Source of the DNA: Filosporella fistucella
Taxonomy: Eukaryota; Ascomycota; Leotiomycetes; Helotiales
DNA: 64,000 nucleotides
Assembly: GCA_030077755.1 (NCBI GenBank)
Contig: JAQJZZ010000007.1
Location: 2,108,001 to 2,172,000 of the forward strand
Reading direction: 5' to 3'
Below are positions 24,519 to 35,514 of the stretch, piece by piece. The notes beneath the pieces are model-generated. The model was not told where the DNA came from and searched no databases. It saw nothing but the letters and a program-made list of their open reading frames with translations. A program made the position numbers and the translations under genes. Position 1 is the first letter of the stretch, and each line of letters begins with the position of its first letter.

Positions 24519-27141
24519 CTAAGCAACCTTCCCACTCTTCTCCCCCGCCTCACTCAACCCAACATCTCTGTCACCCACTCCCACGCCCCTCAAACTCCCC
24601 TCCCCCTTCGCCCCCTCTCCATGTAAACTCCCCTCACTACTCTCCCTCCTAACCTCATGTTCCTCCCTCCAGAAATCTTTCTTTCCCTGCGTAGCTCTCA
24701 CGATCCAAGCTGGTAATAAGCCGCCTTTAATCTTCCACGTCCATTTCTCTTTGAATTCCTTATCTGGTGTTACGATACGGCCTCCAGATGCGATCTCGAT
24801 GAGCCAGGTGGTGGTGTTGATAACCATGTAAGAGATGATTCCGGCGATGAGACCGTAGGCGATAGAGTACGTGAAGGGCATTACTGCGAGCGTGATGAAA
24901 GCTGGGAGAGCGTCGCCGAAGTAGCGCCAGTTGATATCCTTTGCTGCGGAGGCCATCATGGCGCCGACGATGATTAAGGTGCAGCCTGTGGCCCAAGGAG
25001 GAATGGAAGCGAAGATCGGAGCGAAGAAGATGGAGATGAAGAAGCAGATGCCGGTTACCATGGCTGTGATACCTGTTTTGCCACCTTCGGAGATACCAGC
25101 GCCAGATTCGATGAAGGCTGTTACCGGGGAGAGACCGAAGAGGGAGCCGATTGAGATACCGATTGCTGGGGTTGTTAGCTTTAATTCTGAAAAGCGGGGT
25201 GATGAGAGTGAAATGTAAGGAAAGGTGGAGAGGAAAAAGGAAAAGAGTCAAAAAGCTTACCATCAACAAGATACGCCACAGCCGAGCCCTCAAAATCCTG
25301 CGTCTCCTCATCAATAGCTCCAGCAAATCTAGCCATCGAATACAGAGTTCCAGTACAATCCAGAATATCCACATAAAGGAACGTAATAAACGCCAATCCA
25401 AACTGTCCACTCACGCCCTTCAAATCCCAATCTTGAACCGCAAGCGTCTTCTGAATAGGATGAAACGAGACGACCTTCTTGAAGAAGTCAAAATTGTCGT
25501 TTCCAACAGGCGTGTAGGGGAAATAAGTCACGCTTGTTGGACGAGGCCAGGAGATGATGGAGACGAGGAGGATACCGGCTATGATTGCGCCTTTAACCTT
25601 GTAGGCGAGCAAGATGGCGGTTACGAAGCCTCCGCAGAAGATACCAATCCACATTGTTGGGTTACGCATCTTGGTTGAGTTGGGGCAGGCACCTGTTTCG
25701 GGGTCGATTAGGGAGGGAAGACAGCCAGCTAATTCGAGGGGTGTGGATTGAGCGCCGGTTATGACGCCGATTCCTGCTGAGTAGGTCATACCGATGATGG
25801 CTGAGTGTGTTAGTGGCGACTTTTTTGAAGGGATGGAGAAGGCTTACTCAGGTAAAGACCGATACCGACACCTGAGGCGAGCTTAATGGAAGCTGGAATG
25901 ACACGGGCGAGCCACTGTGGGTTGTTAGTATGATTTTTCTTGAGTTTTTTTTGTGGTTCAAGTTGAAGGACAATCTTTTCAGACCTCCTGTCCGAGGACA
26001 AAAAGAAAGAGCCTTTTCTTCGACTAGAATTAAGACCACAACAGGACTTCCTGAGTAAACTCTCTTGTTCTCTCTCCAATATTTCAGGATGTCTGACTGC
26101 GGCCTGGAGAGGCTTGTCTCATTCCCTCTGAGCATTTCCATTTCTACCAAGATTCGGGAGGAAATAGTGTTCTTCAATCTCCGCTACTTCGTTCACCACT
26201 TGTGAAGTATCCAGGAGCACAAGATCTTCTCTTGGTTTTCCGGAAGCCTGGACTGGAACGGGGAGTTGCAAGAGTAGAGTCTGCTCAACCAAGTTTCCCA
26301 AAAAAAATTCAAGGAAAGGCCTGGCAAACTCTCCTCTCCTCTCCAGTACCCTTTCCACAGCAGAATTTCCCAACATACTCATTCCCCTCTCTCAAAATGC
26401 CGGCCATTTAACCCGGAACAGGAATTTCTCCACTTCCTCTCAAACCAATAATAAAAACACAAAGAAAACGATTCAAAACTAACCTGTCTCAACCCAAGCA
26501 AGCTCAAGCCCACGAAAACCCAACCCTCCACGAACACAGCCGTAAGCGCCAACTCATAGCTCACGGGTCCCAGACCATGAAATCCCACAACGGTGTACGT
26601 AAAATACGCGTTAAGACCCATTCCGGGCGCAAGAGCAATAGGCATATTAGCAAACAGGCCCATGCAGAAAGAGGTCAGGGCGGCGATGGCAGCAGTGCCA
26701 GTAATGAAGTCGCGACGGATGACACCGAGACAGAGATTGTAGTCTACGTCGTCGGAACAGGTAGGGTCGGGGGAGGTGGTGGGACAGACGCAGGTTCCGC
26801 CTGAGTCGGTGAGGATTGTTGCGTTGACCTGTTGGTGTTAGTATGCATATTTCAAATATCTTCTGTTCATGAGGTCTTCTGGATGTTTTGCCACCTCGAA
26901 TTCTTCATACATTAAACACGTGACTGAAGAGAGGAGAAAATGAAGGGATAGATAGGGAATAGAAAACACTCACAGAGATAATATAAGCCATCGCAAAGAA
27001 CGTCGCCAATCCAGCGCGAACCTCGGTCAGGAAACGGGCATTTGCGCGCTCCTTTCTATGACCCGAACCATGTAATCTGAAGCGTTTTCCGATGAAACTG
27101 CTTGCGACAGCATCGTTGATTTTCTTCGTGAAGCCGACCAT
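24519..27141 (-). CDS. azgA: AzgA-type purine (hypoxanthine-adenine-guanine) permease
   Basis: Exons are 27141-26974, 26828-26484, 25914-25848, 25800-25261 and 25186-24519 (595 aa; phases close). The product is a multi-spanning NCS2/AzgA-family transporter that takes up purines by proton symport at the plasma membrane. Signatures are FLTEVRAGLATFFAMAYIIS in the first exon, TDSGGTCVCPTT, then ANMPIALAPGMGLNAYF, YSAGIGVITGAQSTPLELAGC, LYVDILDCTGTLYSMA, and TPAIGISIGSLFGLSPVTAF with ESGAGISEGGKTG. The C-terminal tail is hydrophilic and Gly/Glu/Ser-rich, as in other fungal members. Intron 2 (25915-26483) is 569 bp long, far above the others (47-145 bp), and splits a stretch that is contiguous in the family (GLRQ / WLARVIPASIK). 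Length matches fungal AzgA proteins. Confidence 0.93.
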
Positions 27142-28196
27142 TTTCGCTGTATGTATCGGGTACCTATTCTATTCTCTTCGTATGAATTGATGGCAAATAT
27201 GGTGTGATTCCTATTATCGCCTGTTGAATATCGGCTGTTGGATATCGGTTCGGATATCAATTAGAAGATACCAAATCCCAGCCAATATGGAATTCTAATT
27301 CAATCCAGATCCAAACTCAAACTCAAACTTCACAACCGTCTCAATATCAACCTTCGACCTCTCACACCTTATAGCAAAGCTGTTATCTTTGACCCTCTCC
27401 AAGTTATCGAATTCTATTTGTCGTATCTGTGCCAAGGACCTCTAGAAGGCTTGGCAGTCAGCCGTCAGTGCTTAGGGCGCGGGAAGTTGTCTTTGAAAGG
27501 AGCGCAGGCCGATCTTGGCGATGGGACTTCTTCGGTGGCCGCCGGGAGGAAATAAATGAAAGAGGAGGGGTGCTGCACCTTCCTGATGGAGGGCATAGAC
27601 ACTCACGACGTTTTGGGTGGAGCGGAGAACGGCCTGTTTTTGATATCGGAGACTGACGGTTGGTGGTAGATGAAGCTGACGATGAAGATGGTTAGATAAA
27701 GCGGACCTTGTTGTGTGGGATGTATCAGTTGTCTTGTCTTGTGTAGAATGCGGCTGAACACTTGGTATTGGATTGTAGACAATTGATTTGTTGATTTGTG
27801 TGTTGTTTCGTTGCGTTGATAAGATGGAGAGATATCGCTTAGGACTGCCCTTCAAGGAGAGGTTGAAGTTGAAATTGAGGCTTGAAATCCCAAAGCCTGG
27901 AGAATTGGCAAGGGGAGACGCGCCCGGAGGTCGGCGGGAAGGCGGGCGTCTTAATCAGCTTTTGCTTTTTGTTAGATCTCGTGCAGGAATCGTCAATCAA
28001 TCTTTCTGAAAGACTTCACTTTTGTCAAAGGTGAAAAACTACAATTCGAAATCAGCTTGCGCACTTCAACCTAATGTATCAATCAATAGGGGGGTAACAC
28101 GTGACCCACTTCAATTACCGACCAAGAAAATCCTGCAGCGATCGTCTGCATGGGTAGCTCCAGAGCCCACCACACACCAGAGACAAGACTTTAAAG
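27142..28196. other. Upstream region of the purine permease
   Basis: About 1 kb with no convincing gene. The frame at 27472-27855 (minus) is low-complexity and without a domain. A CACGTG palindrome occurs at 28098-28103. Confidence 0.45.
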
Positions 28197-28484
28197 ATGT
28201 CGCGTGCGACTTTTGGGCGAATTGTACACGGCTTGAGAGGACCAGTGGTATTAGAGCTATTTGGCTGGACGAATCTAAAGCTTGGCCTGGTGGGATATCA
28301 ATTGAAGAATTTGACGAATCAAATATTGAAGATTGGAAATGGTGTTGGATGGATATCAGATAAGAAAGTCTTCACTGCCCTCCAAACTATAGATCGAGCT
28401 TCGAGGGTAGTGATGGCTATTGGGAAGGCGTATCTAGATATGACGCTTATAAGTCGTCTTAGTTCAAGAAGTCTTGAGCTGTAG
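28197..28484 (+). CDS. Small hypothetical protein, 95 aa
   Basis: Starts at an ATG and runs 95 codons. The product is slightly hydrophobic and basic (MSRATFGRIVHGLRGP at the N-terminus), which could suit an organelle-targeted small protein. I recognise no family. An overlapping minus-strand frame (28319-28567) lacks an ATG. Listed only because it is the sole ATG-started frame between the permease and RFC3. Confidence 0.25.
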   Translation: MSRATFGRIVHGLRGPVVLELFGWTNLKLGLVGYQLKNLTNQILKIGNGVGWISDKKVFTALQTIDRASRVVMAIGKAYLDMTLISRLSSRSLEL

Positions 28485-29147
28485 AGGGAGTCAAGTACAG
28501 ACCTGGAATAGGACCAAAAGTTGAATGGTGTCTGATGACTAGGTGGTGATGAATCAGAGTAAGACACACTGCATCAACTCGAGAGTGAAGGTGAAAAAAA
28601 AATATTGAGTTGATGGTTCATAGTGTCTCCAACGGAAGTGCAGGTGGAGAAACATGAGGTCATGTGCTTTAGTTATCACACCTAGGTGCATCTCCACCAG
28701 CAGGAGAACTAACATTCCATACACAACTGGTCAAGACAACACAATTTCACTTTGCATGTTCATCACTAAAACTTGTGATACATAGGAACGAAGGGAGAGA
28801 TCATAAATCTGAATCTAGAGTGTAATTGATGCAACAGATATTCAAACCCATCAAATCAAGAGACGAGTAGAAATGAAGGATGATTCTGGCGAGTCAAGTA
28901 AAAAACGATTGATCTACTTTAGAAGGCACTTGCCCATTAATTCTAGAAAATTGGGGTGGACAGAATCAAGATGAAGAACAGACGAAAGGGTATTGTCAGC
29001 TGAAATTGAGATCGAGAAGATGCCGTATATCTTTCCATCAGCATACCATCCTACCGAATTCAGACACAGCTGTATGATATCACCTATAATCATCTCTACA
29101 GTATCTTCACTCCAAACGCCAAAGCTTATGCAATCCTTCATCGTAAA
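28485..29147. other. Intergenic, 3' side of RFC3
   Basis: No supportable gene. The 75-codon minus-strand frame at 28914-29141 lies just beyond the RFC3 stop codon and has no domain. Confidence 0.45.
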
Positions 29148-30476
29148 TCATTTCACCTTCCCCAACAACTCAGCACCATTCCTCACAACTCCAACAACAG
29201 CTCCCGTTTGAACCACTTCCCCTCCTCCGCCACTCAGCCTGTATTCCACCTCAGCCAGACCATCAAGCCATGTTATCATCACCGGAGCAGGGACATCCAG
29301 CTTGGTCAATTCTTCACCCAGAGCTGTGATGATATCCGCCAATGCCAATCCTTGTGTAGCTTTCAGTGTATTAATCATTTGAAGACAAGACGTAACATCT
29401 GATGTACTAAGAAGAGTATTCATGATCTTGGAAATATCATCGGGATGCGGCGACGCAATACATTCATAAATTGTAGTTTCGGTGATCAAATCTCGTTTGA
29501 TATCCTTTTCTTCAATCTTCGGATCGCCTTTAATGTGTAGAGGTGTACCTATTGACATTAGCTCGGCTTGATCTCCAATATTGAGCCAATACTTACTGCT
29601 TGCATGGCATGCTTGTAAGACATTCAACGCTCGTCTCATATCACCCTTACTCAGTTTCACCAATGCATCTGTAGCACTTGGAGTAATCTGAACATTCTCC
29701 TCCACGATAACCTTGTCAACCAACACTCGAATATCCTTCTCTTTCAGCGGACTGAACCTAAATCTCGTACAACGACTCAATAATGCCGGACTGAGCTTGT
29801 GTGTATAATTGGCAATAATACAGAATCTGGTATTTGCAGTGTATTTCTCCATAATCCGACGCAACGCCATTTGTGCAGTAGAAGTCATAGCATCTGCCTC
29901 GTCCAGAATGATAAGCTTGTATGTCGCAATCGAAGTCGTGGTGCTGGAAGTCTTGTTCATTGTGAAAATTTGCTTCGTGCTGGCAAATGTCTTGATCTGC
30001 TCTCGTACAACATCGATACCACGATCATCAGAAGCATTCAACTCGAGAACCATCTGCCGCATATTCTTCGTGCCATAGATTCGACGGGCAAGGGCGAGAA
30101 TTGTAGATGTTTTACCGGTTCCGGGAGGACCGTAGAGGAGGAGATGAGGAAGTCTCTGCTATATCGTCAGTTGCATCTATAACGTGGTAGGACAACGCAC
30201 GTTTGTGTCCACGAATTTGTTGATTGTCGCAAGAATATCTTGGTGACCCGAGACATCGTCGAGAGTTTCTGGTCTGTATTTCTCCACCCTATTGAAGGTC
30301 AATGCAGTCCTGCCAGATGATAAACACGTCAATTACCAAGGCAGACTGTCCTCGGCCTCGACAGGTAGATTCGCAGCGCTTCTCTTTCCCTTGGAATTAG
30401 TGTTGTCCGAATTGAACATTATGGTATCCGACGCCACAGGCGCGTCAACATCCATATCATCTTCATAGTCTGACAT
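29148..30476 (-). CDS. RFC3: Replication factor C subunit 3 (AAA+ clamp loader)
   Basis: Exons are 30476-30337, 30288-30201, 30155-29597 and 29548-29148 (395 aa; phases close). The subunit belongs to the heteropentamer that loads PCNA onto primed DNA in the nucleus. Visible motifs are PWVEKYRPETLDDVSGHQDI (RFC box), Walker A YGPPGTGKTS, NASDDRGIDVVREQIKTFAS, Walker B KLIILDEADAMT, and the SRC finger LLSRCTRFRFSPL; the C-terminal collar follows. The N-terminal 40 residues form an acidic extension. Segment 29549-29596 is a 48-bp intron (GTAAGT donor, GCTAAT branch, ATAG acceptor) that keeps the frame and has no stop. Removing it restores the family sequence QACHASSTPL. Sequence fits yeast Rfc3 / human RFC5 rather than Rfc2, 4 or 5. 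Confidence 0.94.
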
Positions 30477-30959
30477 ATTGGTGGGCGAATGTGATGATTT
30501 AGTCGAAAGTCTTTTGATGCTGCTGCTGTGAAAGTTGGGGAGACGCGTTTTGTCACTTGGGTAGTCGCGTAAAGTGGTTGTTCGTCGCCTGAGCCTCCCG
30601 CCCCACACTGCACTCCCAAGTGCCCCAGGCTGGGAGCCACAGCCTACTCTTTCTTTCCTAACTTCAAATTCTTCAAGCCTCTCATCTACAATTTTGAAGC
30701 AGAGCACAAGATCGAATTCAATTAACCACCCTATCTACGCCTTTATCAGCCTTATTGTTCCTAGCCTTATTGTTCCTACACTTATCGCAGCGATCGATCC
30801 GGTGCTGCAATGACTGGGAGTATATCAATCACGCGTCACGAATGCTTGAAAGGTGGTAGAATTGTGTAACAATCTATCCTGCAGCCTTCAAGTTCAAGCT
30901 CTAAACCACCGTCAACTATATTCCAACGCCACTCGCCCTTCCAGCTCTCGACTAATCAT
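30477..30959. other. Promoter region of RFC3
   Basis: About 480 bp between the RFC3 start and the remains of the next minus-strand gene. No gene seen; short frames here are shadows. Confidence 0.5.
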
Positions 30960-33010
30960 CTATTTTGATTTCCAAACCACAACATGACCCTTCTCAAACA
31001 CCCACCTCTCACCTGGCCGCGACTCCGCATACTGGATCATAAGGTCAAATAATGTGAAAGCAATCGTTTCTTGAGGATACGAAGCCTTTGTTGCCAGTTC
31101 CACATCATCAACAACAACTCAATCAAGGGAAACAATAACATTCTTCGGTGTTTCCCAGGTGTAAAAGTCCCTGGAACGTCGAAAAGCCAAGAGCATATCG
31201 AATGCCGCCTTGAATGCCTTGAGCATAATTCGGTCCAGAGCCTTCCTCTCCTCAGTCGAGAATTCTGGGGAAATCAGAGGTTGTAAAAGCTTCGAGACAC
31301 GACTCGCGTTCTCTTGCGCCATTTGTCCTGTAGCTCCAGGTCCAACTGCGACTCTGACAGTGCATGCTCTCCAGTCCAACACGTCGATTGACTTTTCTGG
31401 GCAATGTCAGACAATCTCGTTATACAAATGTTCAGTAAAAGCTTACCTCGTTTGGCCTTTGCTGTCATCTGTTCAAATTTCGAAAGTCCCTTTTCCATGA
31501 CTGCGCGATGTGGACAGCTATCCAAGCCAAAGTATGGCTTCGAAAGTACCCAATCCTTGACAAGTCGAAAAATCATTGCAATTGTTCTGTTTCTCAATTC
31601 CGCAGAGTCCAGTCCCTTGCACATGAAATGAAATAGCTGTCTCTCGGCTGCGGGGACAACTGGAGGTATGGCATCCTTCACGTCCTTCTTGAACATTCTT
31701 CTTGCAATCTTCGTAATGTAGCTTTGGATGGAGAGGTAAAAATACGCGATTTCACTGGGGGTTTCGCAAATGATCCACTGCTCTGTTCATGCGAAGCTGT
31801 TGTACCACACTTACACCTTGTGCCCCTATTCCCTATTCCCTCTGTCTCAATCTCAACGTTTGGATTTCCATTCCCTTTATTGTATCCATGACTTTTACTA
31901 GTGTTTAGATCACTCCCTGCTCGGGCTTCTCTTCTAGAAGCCGTTTCGAAACTTTATTCTTTACTTTCCGAGTGCTTCAGCATCTCGATTTGTTTTGTCA
32001 ACCTTTGTCTCTGGCTTTCCGAAAGCCACAGGGCCTGTTCCAAGGTCTCCATACGAGTCTTGTAATACGCAATGTCCCTCCTGCCATCCTGAGAGCTTGA
32101 CATCATGTCAGTAATCCAGTCAATTTGTGATTGGTGAGCTTGTTCCGCCTCTTCTTCTCCACTAAATTATGTACAAGATGTTGTATGCTACCATTCAAGA
32201 TTCTTATCCTGTCATCACGGTCATCTTTTTTCCAAGGCCACTCTATACACAAGTAAGCTTGATTCTGCATCTTTACATAGATTTGGAATGATGCTCAACC
32301 AGCGATGGAACATTCCAAAGCAGAAGAATGTACGTGACTTTTTGGCTACTGCTGCTTTTTGACCGCTCTACAACTCGGCGGGTGCTGTTGCTCTAGGGTG
32401 GAAAGCGATACTATCTGGTTTTCGACTTCTGGTTTTGGATTTGAACCTGTGGGATAGTCTATGAGTGGGGACTGCCCAAGCTCAAGCTACCAGAAGATGG
32501 CGGAGACTCGTCTCGTTCTGCCATTCTGTGGTCTATCTGTATTAGTCGTGTTGATGGTGAATTTTGTACTTCTCAATCTGTTTTACATGCAAGAAATTAT
32601 AAATCACCCACTTCTCTATTTATCTAAGGATGGAATTGTTGGAGAACCTTATGTCTATCAATCAATTAATTCTACCACAGACTGGAAGGCTCCTTACCCC
32701 TCGCATGTCTTTTTGAGAGTCTCAGCCCCTGTTCGAACGATCTATCACTCTCAAGGCCATTGTGTCCGCATCTCTATGTGCTCAACTGTGTTGCGTCTCG
32801 CGAAATTATGGTACACGAAGTTCAGCCCGCAGATTTTTTTTTTCCGTCTCCAACATACCTTCTTTCTGTTTCTCGTTCAGTGTTGCAGCTTCTGCCTCAA
32901 TCGGTATGTCGGTTGTTTCGAAACCGAAACTGGGATCGCCGCACGAACAAATACACACCTTTGGTTGAAAGTGTTTCAGTTTAACAGCCCAAACTCAGCA
33001 ATGGAAGACT
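30960..33010 (-). pseudogene. Decayed minus-strand gene of unknown family
   Basis: Coding-like segments follow one another on the minus strand with lesions between them. Order, 5' to 3': about 33,000-32,820 (a CICSCGDPSFG motif and a charged helix); 32270-32161 (IEWPWKKDDRDDRI); 32161-31957 (coiled coil, ending at TAA 31954-31956); the same frame open again to about 31,700 with a CKCGTT motif; then a shifted frame from about 31,780 through YFYLSIQSYITKIARRMFKK to 31447; an intron 31397-31446; and 31396-31119, where TGA interrupts. The same frame continues past that TGA to a stop at 30960, ending GERWVFEKGHVVVWKSK. The longest intact piece (31696-31119, 175 aa) would be annotated alone by gene finders. 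The two CxC motifs hint at a zinc-binding or intermediate-filament-like plant-pathogen-type hypothetical family, but I cannot name it. Confidence 0.6.
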
Positions 33011-33087
33011 CCTCTATTTAACTAGACCGAATGCGCAAAGAGATCGCAGTGTCTTCATCCGTCCTTAATTTTCCGAAATATTGCAGT

Positions 33088-35259
33088 ATGTCAGCACCAA
33101 GAAATATTCTTTCATCGCTTGAATTCGATAGGGGCAATCATGGAAAGAACCGTCTCATTGTGGGCATTGACTTCGGCACCACAATCAGTGGTGTCGCGTA
33201 TGCTTTCATCGAGGGTGATCAATCTACAGATGTCGTATCAATCAAAGACTGGCCAGGTAGGTTTGATCAATGTTTAATGGGTATCTGCTAACAGTTGATT
33301 AGGTATAGGAGTGTCTGGTCTTCCAAAAACCCTTACTCTCATCTCCTACAACCCACATGATATCACCAAATTCACATGGGGTGGACAGAAGCATCGAAAT
33401 GGGGTCATCCAGGTATGCAAGCTTATTCTTGATCCAAACCACCACCGAGCCCCATGCTTACCAGATTCGTCTCCCGAGGAGGACCTTGAAAACATCCCAA
33501 AAGACGTGATCGATGTCGTGGCCGATTATATTAGGGCTCTATACCGACATGCAAGGGGACAAATTCAATCCTCTATTCCGCGTACATTCATAAAGGAATG
33601 CTCAGTCAACTTCGTTTTAACAGTCCCCACTGTTTAATCTGATAAGGCTAAGGATGCAACAATGTCTGTATAGTCACAGCAAGATCACGTCTTTTCTCTC
33701 TGTTCACATTATGTAGGCAGCAAGACGAGCTAGCGTCAAGAAGTCACTTTGATTAAGGAACCCGAGGCAGCTGCACTTTATACCTTGAGAGTGATGCAGG
33801 GACGATCTTTAGAAGTAAGATGATTGGGGTTTTGCCAATTTGCACAGGTCTGGCCTTTAGGTTGGTAGTACTTTCGTCATCTGTGATGCCGGTGGTGGAA
33901 CAGTTAATTTGATCTCTTACGAAATTGGTGCGCTAACACCGAATCTGGAGTTGAAGGAACTTGTTCCTGGCAAAGGTTTGTCACAACACGAAGTCTGAAA
34001 TTGCAAAATCTGATATTACCCAGGAGGAATGGCTGGGTCACTTGTACTGAACAAGCGATTCGAACATACTATCGGAAAGCGTGTCGGTGATGAACAATAT
34101 TCACGGCTTCGAACAACAAGAGGTTACTAGCACGCGATCGAATACCTCGACCGACAACTCAAAACATTTTACAACGGGGAGGTCGGTGACGAATACTACA
34201 TCAATTTTCCTATGGCTCATTTGAAAGATGATCATAAGAACAACATCAGTCGCGACTGTTGGGAAATGATAGGGTAGGACAGAATATTATTGGCTGAGAA
34301 ATTCTACTGGTTAAGCATAGAGAAGACATGAACGATATCTTTGAGCCTGTCATCTTTGAGATTGAGAGATTGGTCAAAGAACAAGTTCACTTGGTCCTTA
34401 ACAAAAGAGACCTGGAGGATCACCCCAAGGCAAAGCAGGTCAAGATATGTCGAATGGCGTATGAATGGCAAATCTTGGTCTGATGTTCCACTTCAGGAGA
34501 TATTCCTCGTAGGCGGATTTGGATCAAATCAATATCTGAAGTCGAGACTCGAACTGCAACATCCAGATATCTAGATCATTCAGCCACATGATGCATGGGC
34601 TGCGATTGTGAGGTAAGAGGGCATTCAGAAGAGAAGGATGCTAAATTGCATTAACCCATATGCTCAGAGGAGCTGTTCTGAGTCAACTTCCCGATCAGGC
34701 TCTGATTGTATCTGCCTAAGCCACACGGCATTACGAAGTTGTAGCGGGAACTTTCTGGGACGACCGCAGAGATTTTGAACACCACAAAGAATGCTCCCCA
34801 ATGGAAGGACGTTATCTCGTCCGGAAGGTCTGCTTCTCTCACTTGAATCTGCCATATTCACCACCCTGGTTTAAACAACTGACCTGATCCCATATGAAAT
34901 GGTTCATTACCTATGGCCACGATCTCAAACGAGACCAAACTATCAAGCACCAATTTCACCGTTCTCTGTGCGACGATTATATTGATTCCGACCTCGTGTT
35001 TACAACATGTCTCATCCACTGCGAAAACTAACATGCTCCTTACTACCCGATTTCTTTGTTCACAAAGACTATTTGCATTCTCGTCAGCGACTTGCGATGT
35101 GTTGATAGGACAAATTTTGGGTGTCGTGTCGGAGCTGATGGATTGGTTTATCATCAAGCTTACTTTGACTTGGTTATCAGGATGGAGTCAGTCGCTATGA
35201 AGTTCTCGTTGGATTTTGAAGGAGAGGAGATGGGTGTTATTACTGCCAAGTACGATTGA
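33088..35259 (+). pseudogene. Hsp70-like (HSPA12-type) pseudogene
   Basis: Begins MSAPRNILSS and carries the Hsp70 nucleotide-binding signature VGIDFGTTISGVAYAF, a first intron at about 33257-33303, then LTVPTV followed by TAA (33635). Further on, in changing frames, come IKEPEAAALYTL, FVICDAGGGTVNLISYE, GGMAGSLVLNKRFE, IFEPVIFEIERLVKEQV, IFLVGGFGSNQYLKSRLE and a C-terminal part ending EEMGVITAKYD. Every block has a counterpart, in the same order, in the intact gene at 50519-52402. At least six stop codons or frameshifts separate them. It is therefore a full-length copy that has decayed in place, not a fragment. Confidence 0.88.
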
Positions 35260-35514
35260 GGATGAGTGATGGAGAGAAATATCATTGTGTTGTTGGACTT
35301 TCGAATGGTGTGTTTATGGGCAGATTTTTGATTTTTGATTTTGCCATGACTTTATGTCGGGCTTTTGTATTGCTGTCAGACTTTTAGATGTCCGCTAGTA
35401 GTGAGCCTACTACGGATTGAATGTGTGAACGTACCAACAGCGGCTACTTGAATACCTATTTCATTCAAAATTTATTGGAGTATTTGCCTGACACTGGAAT
35501 CAAGAGCATGATTA

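Noticed and set aside
25848..26382. Two minus-strand ORFs inside azgA intron 2 as extra exons
   Set aside because: The permease is contiguous across this point in its family (GLRQ then WLARVIP), so they are not exons of azgA.
28319..28567. 82-codon minus-strand frame
   Set aside because: No ATG start and overlaps the plus-strand small ORF; no domain.
32461..33021. Plus-strand frame of 186 codons with a hydrophobic N-terminus
   Set aside because: Composition and texture favour minus-strand coding in the same place (FETTDIPIEAEAATLNEKQ); the plus frame looks like its shadow.
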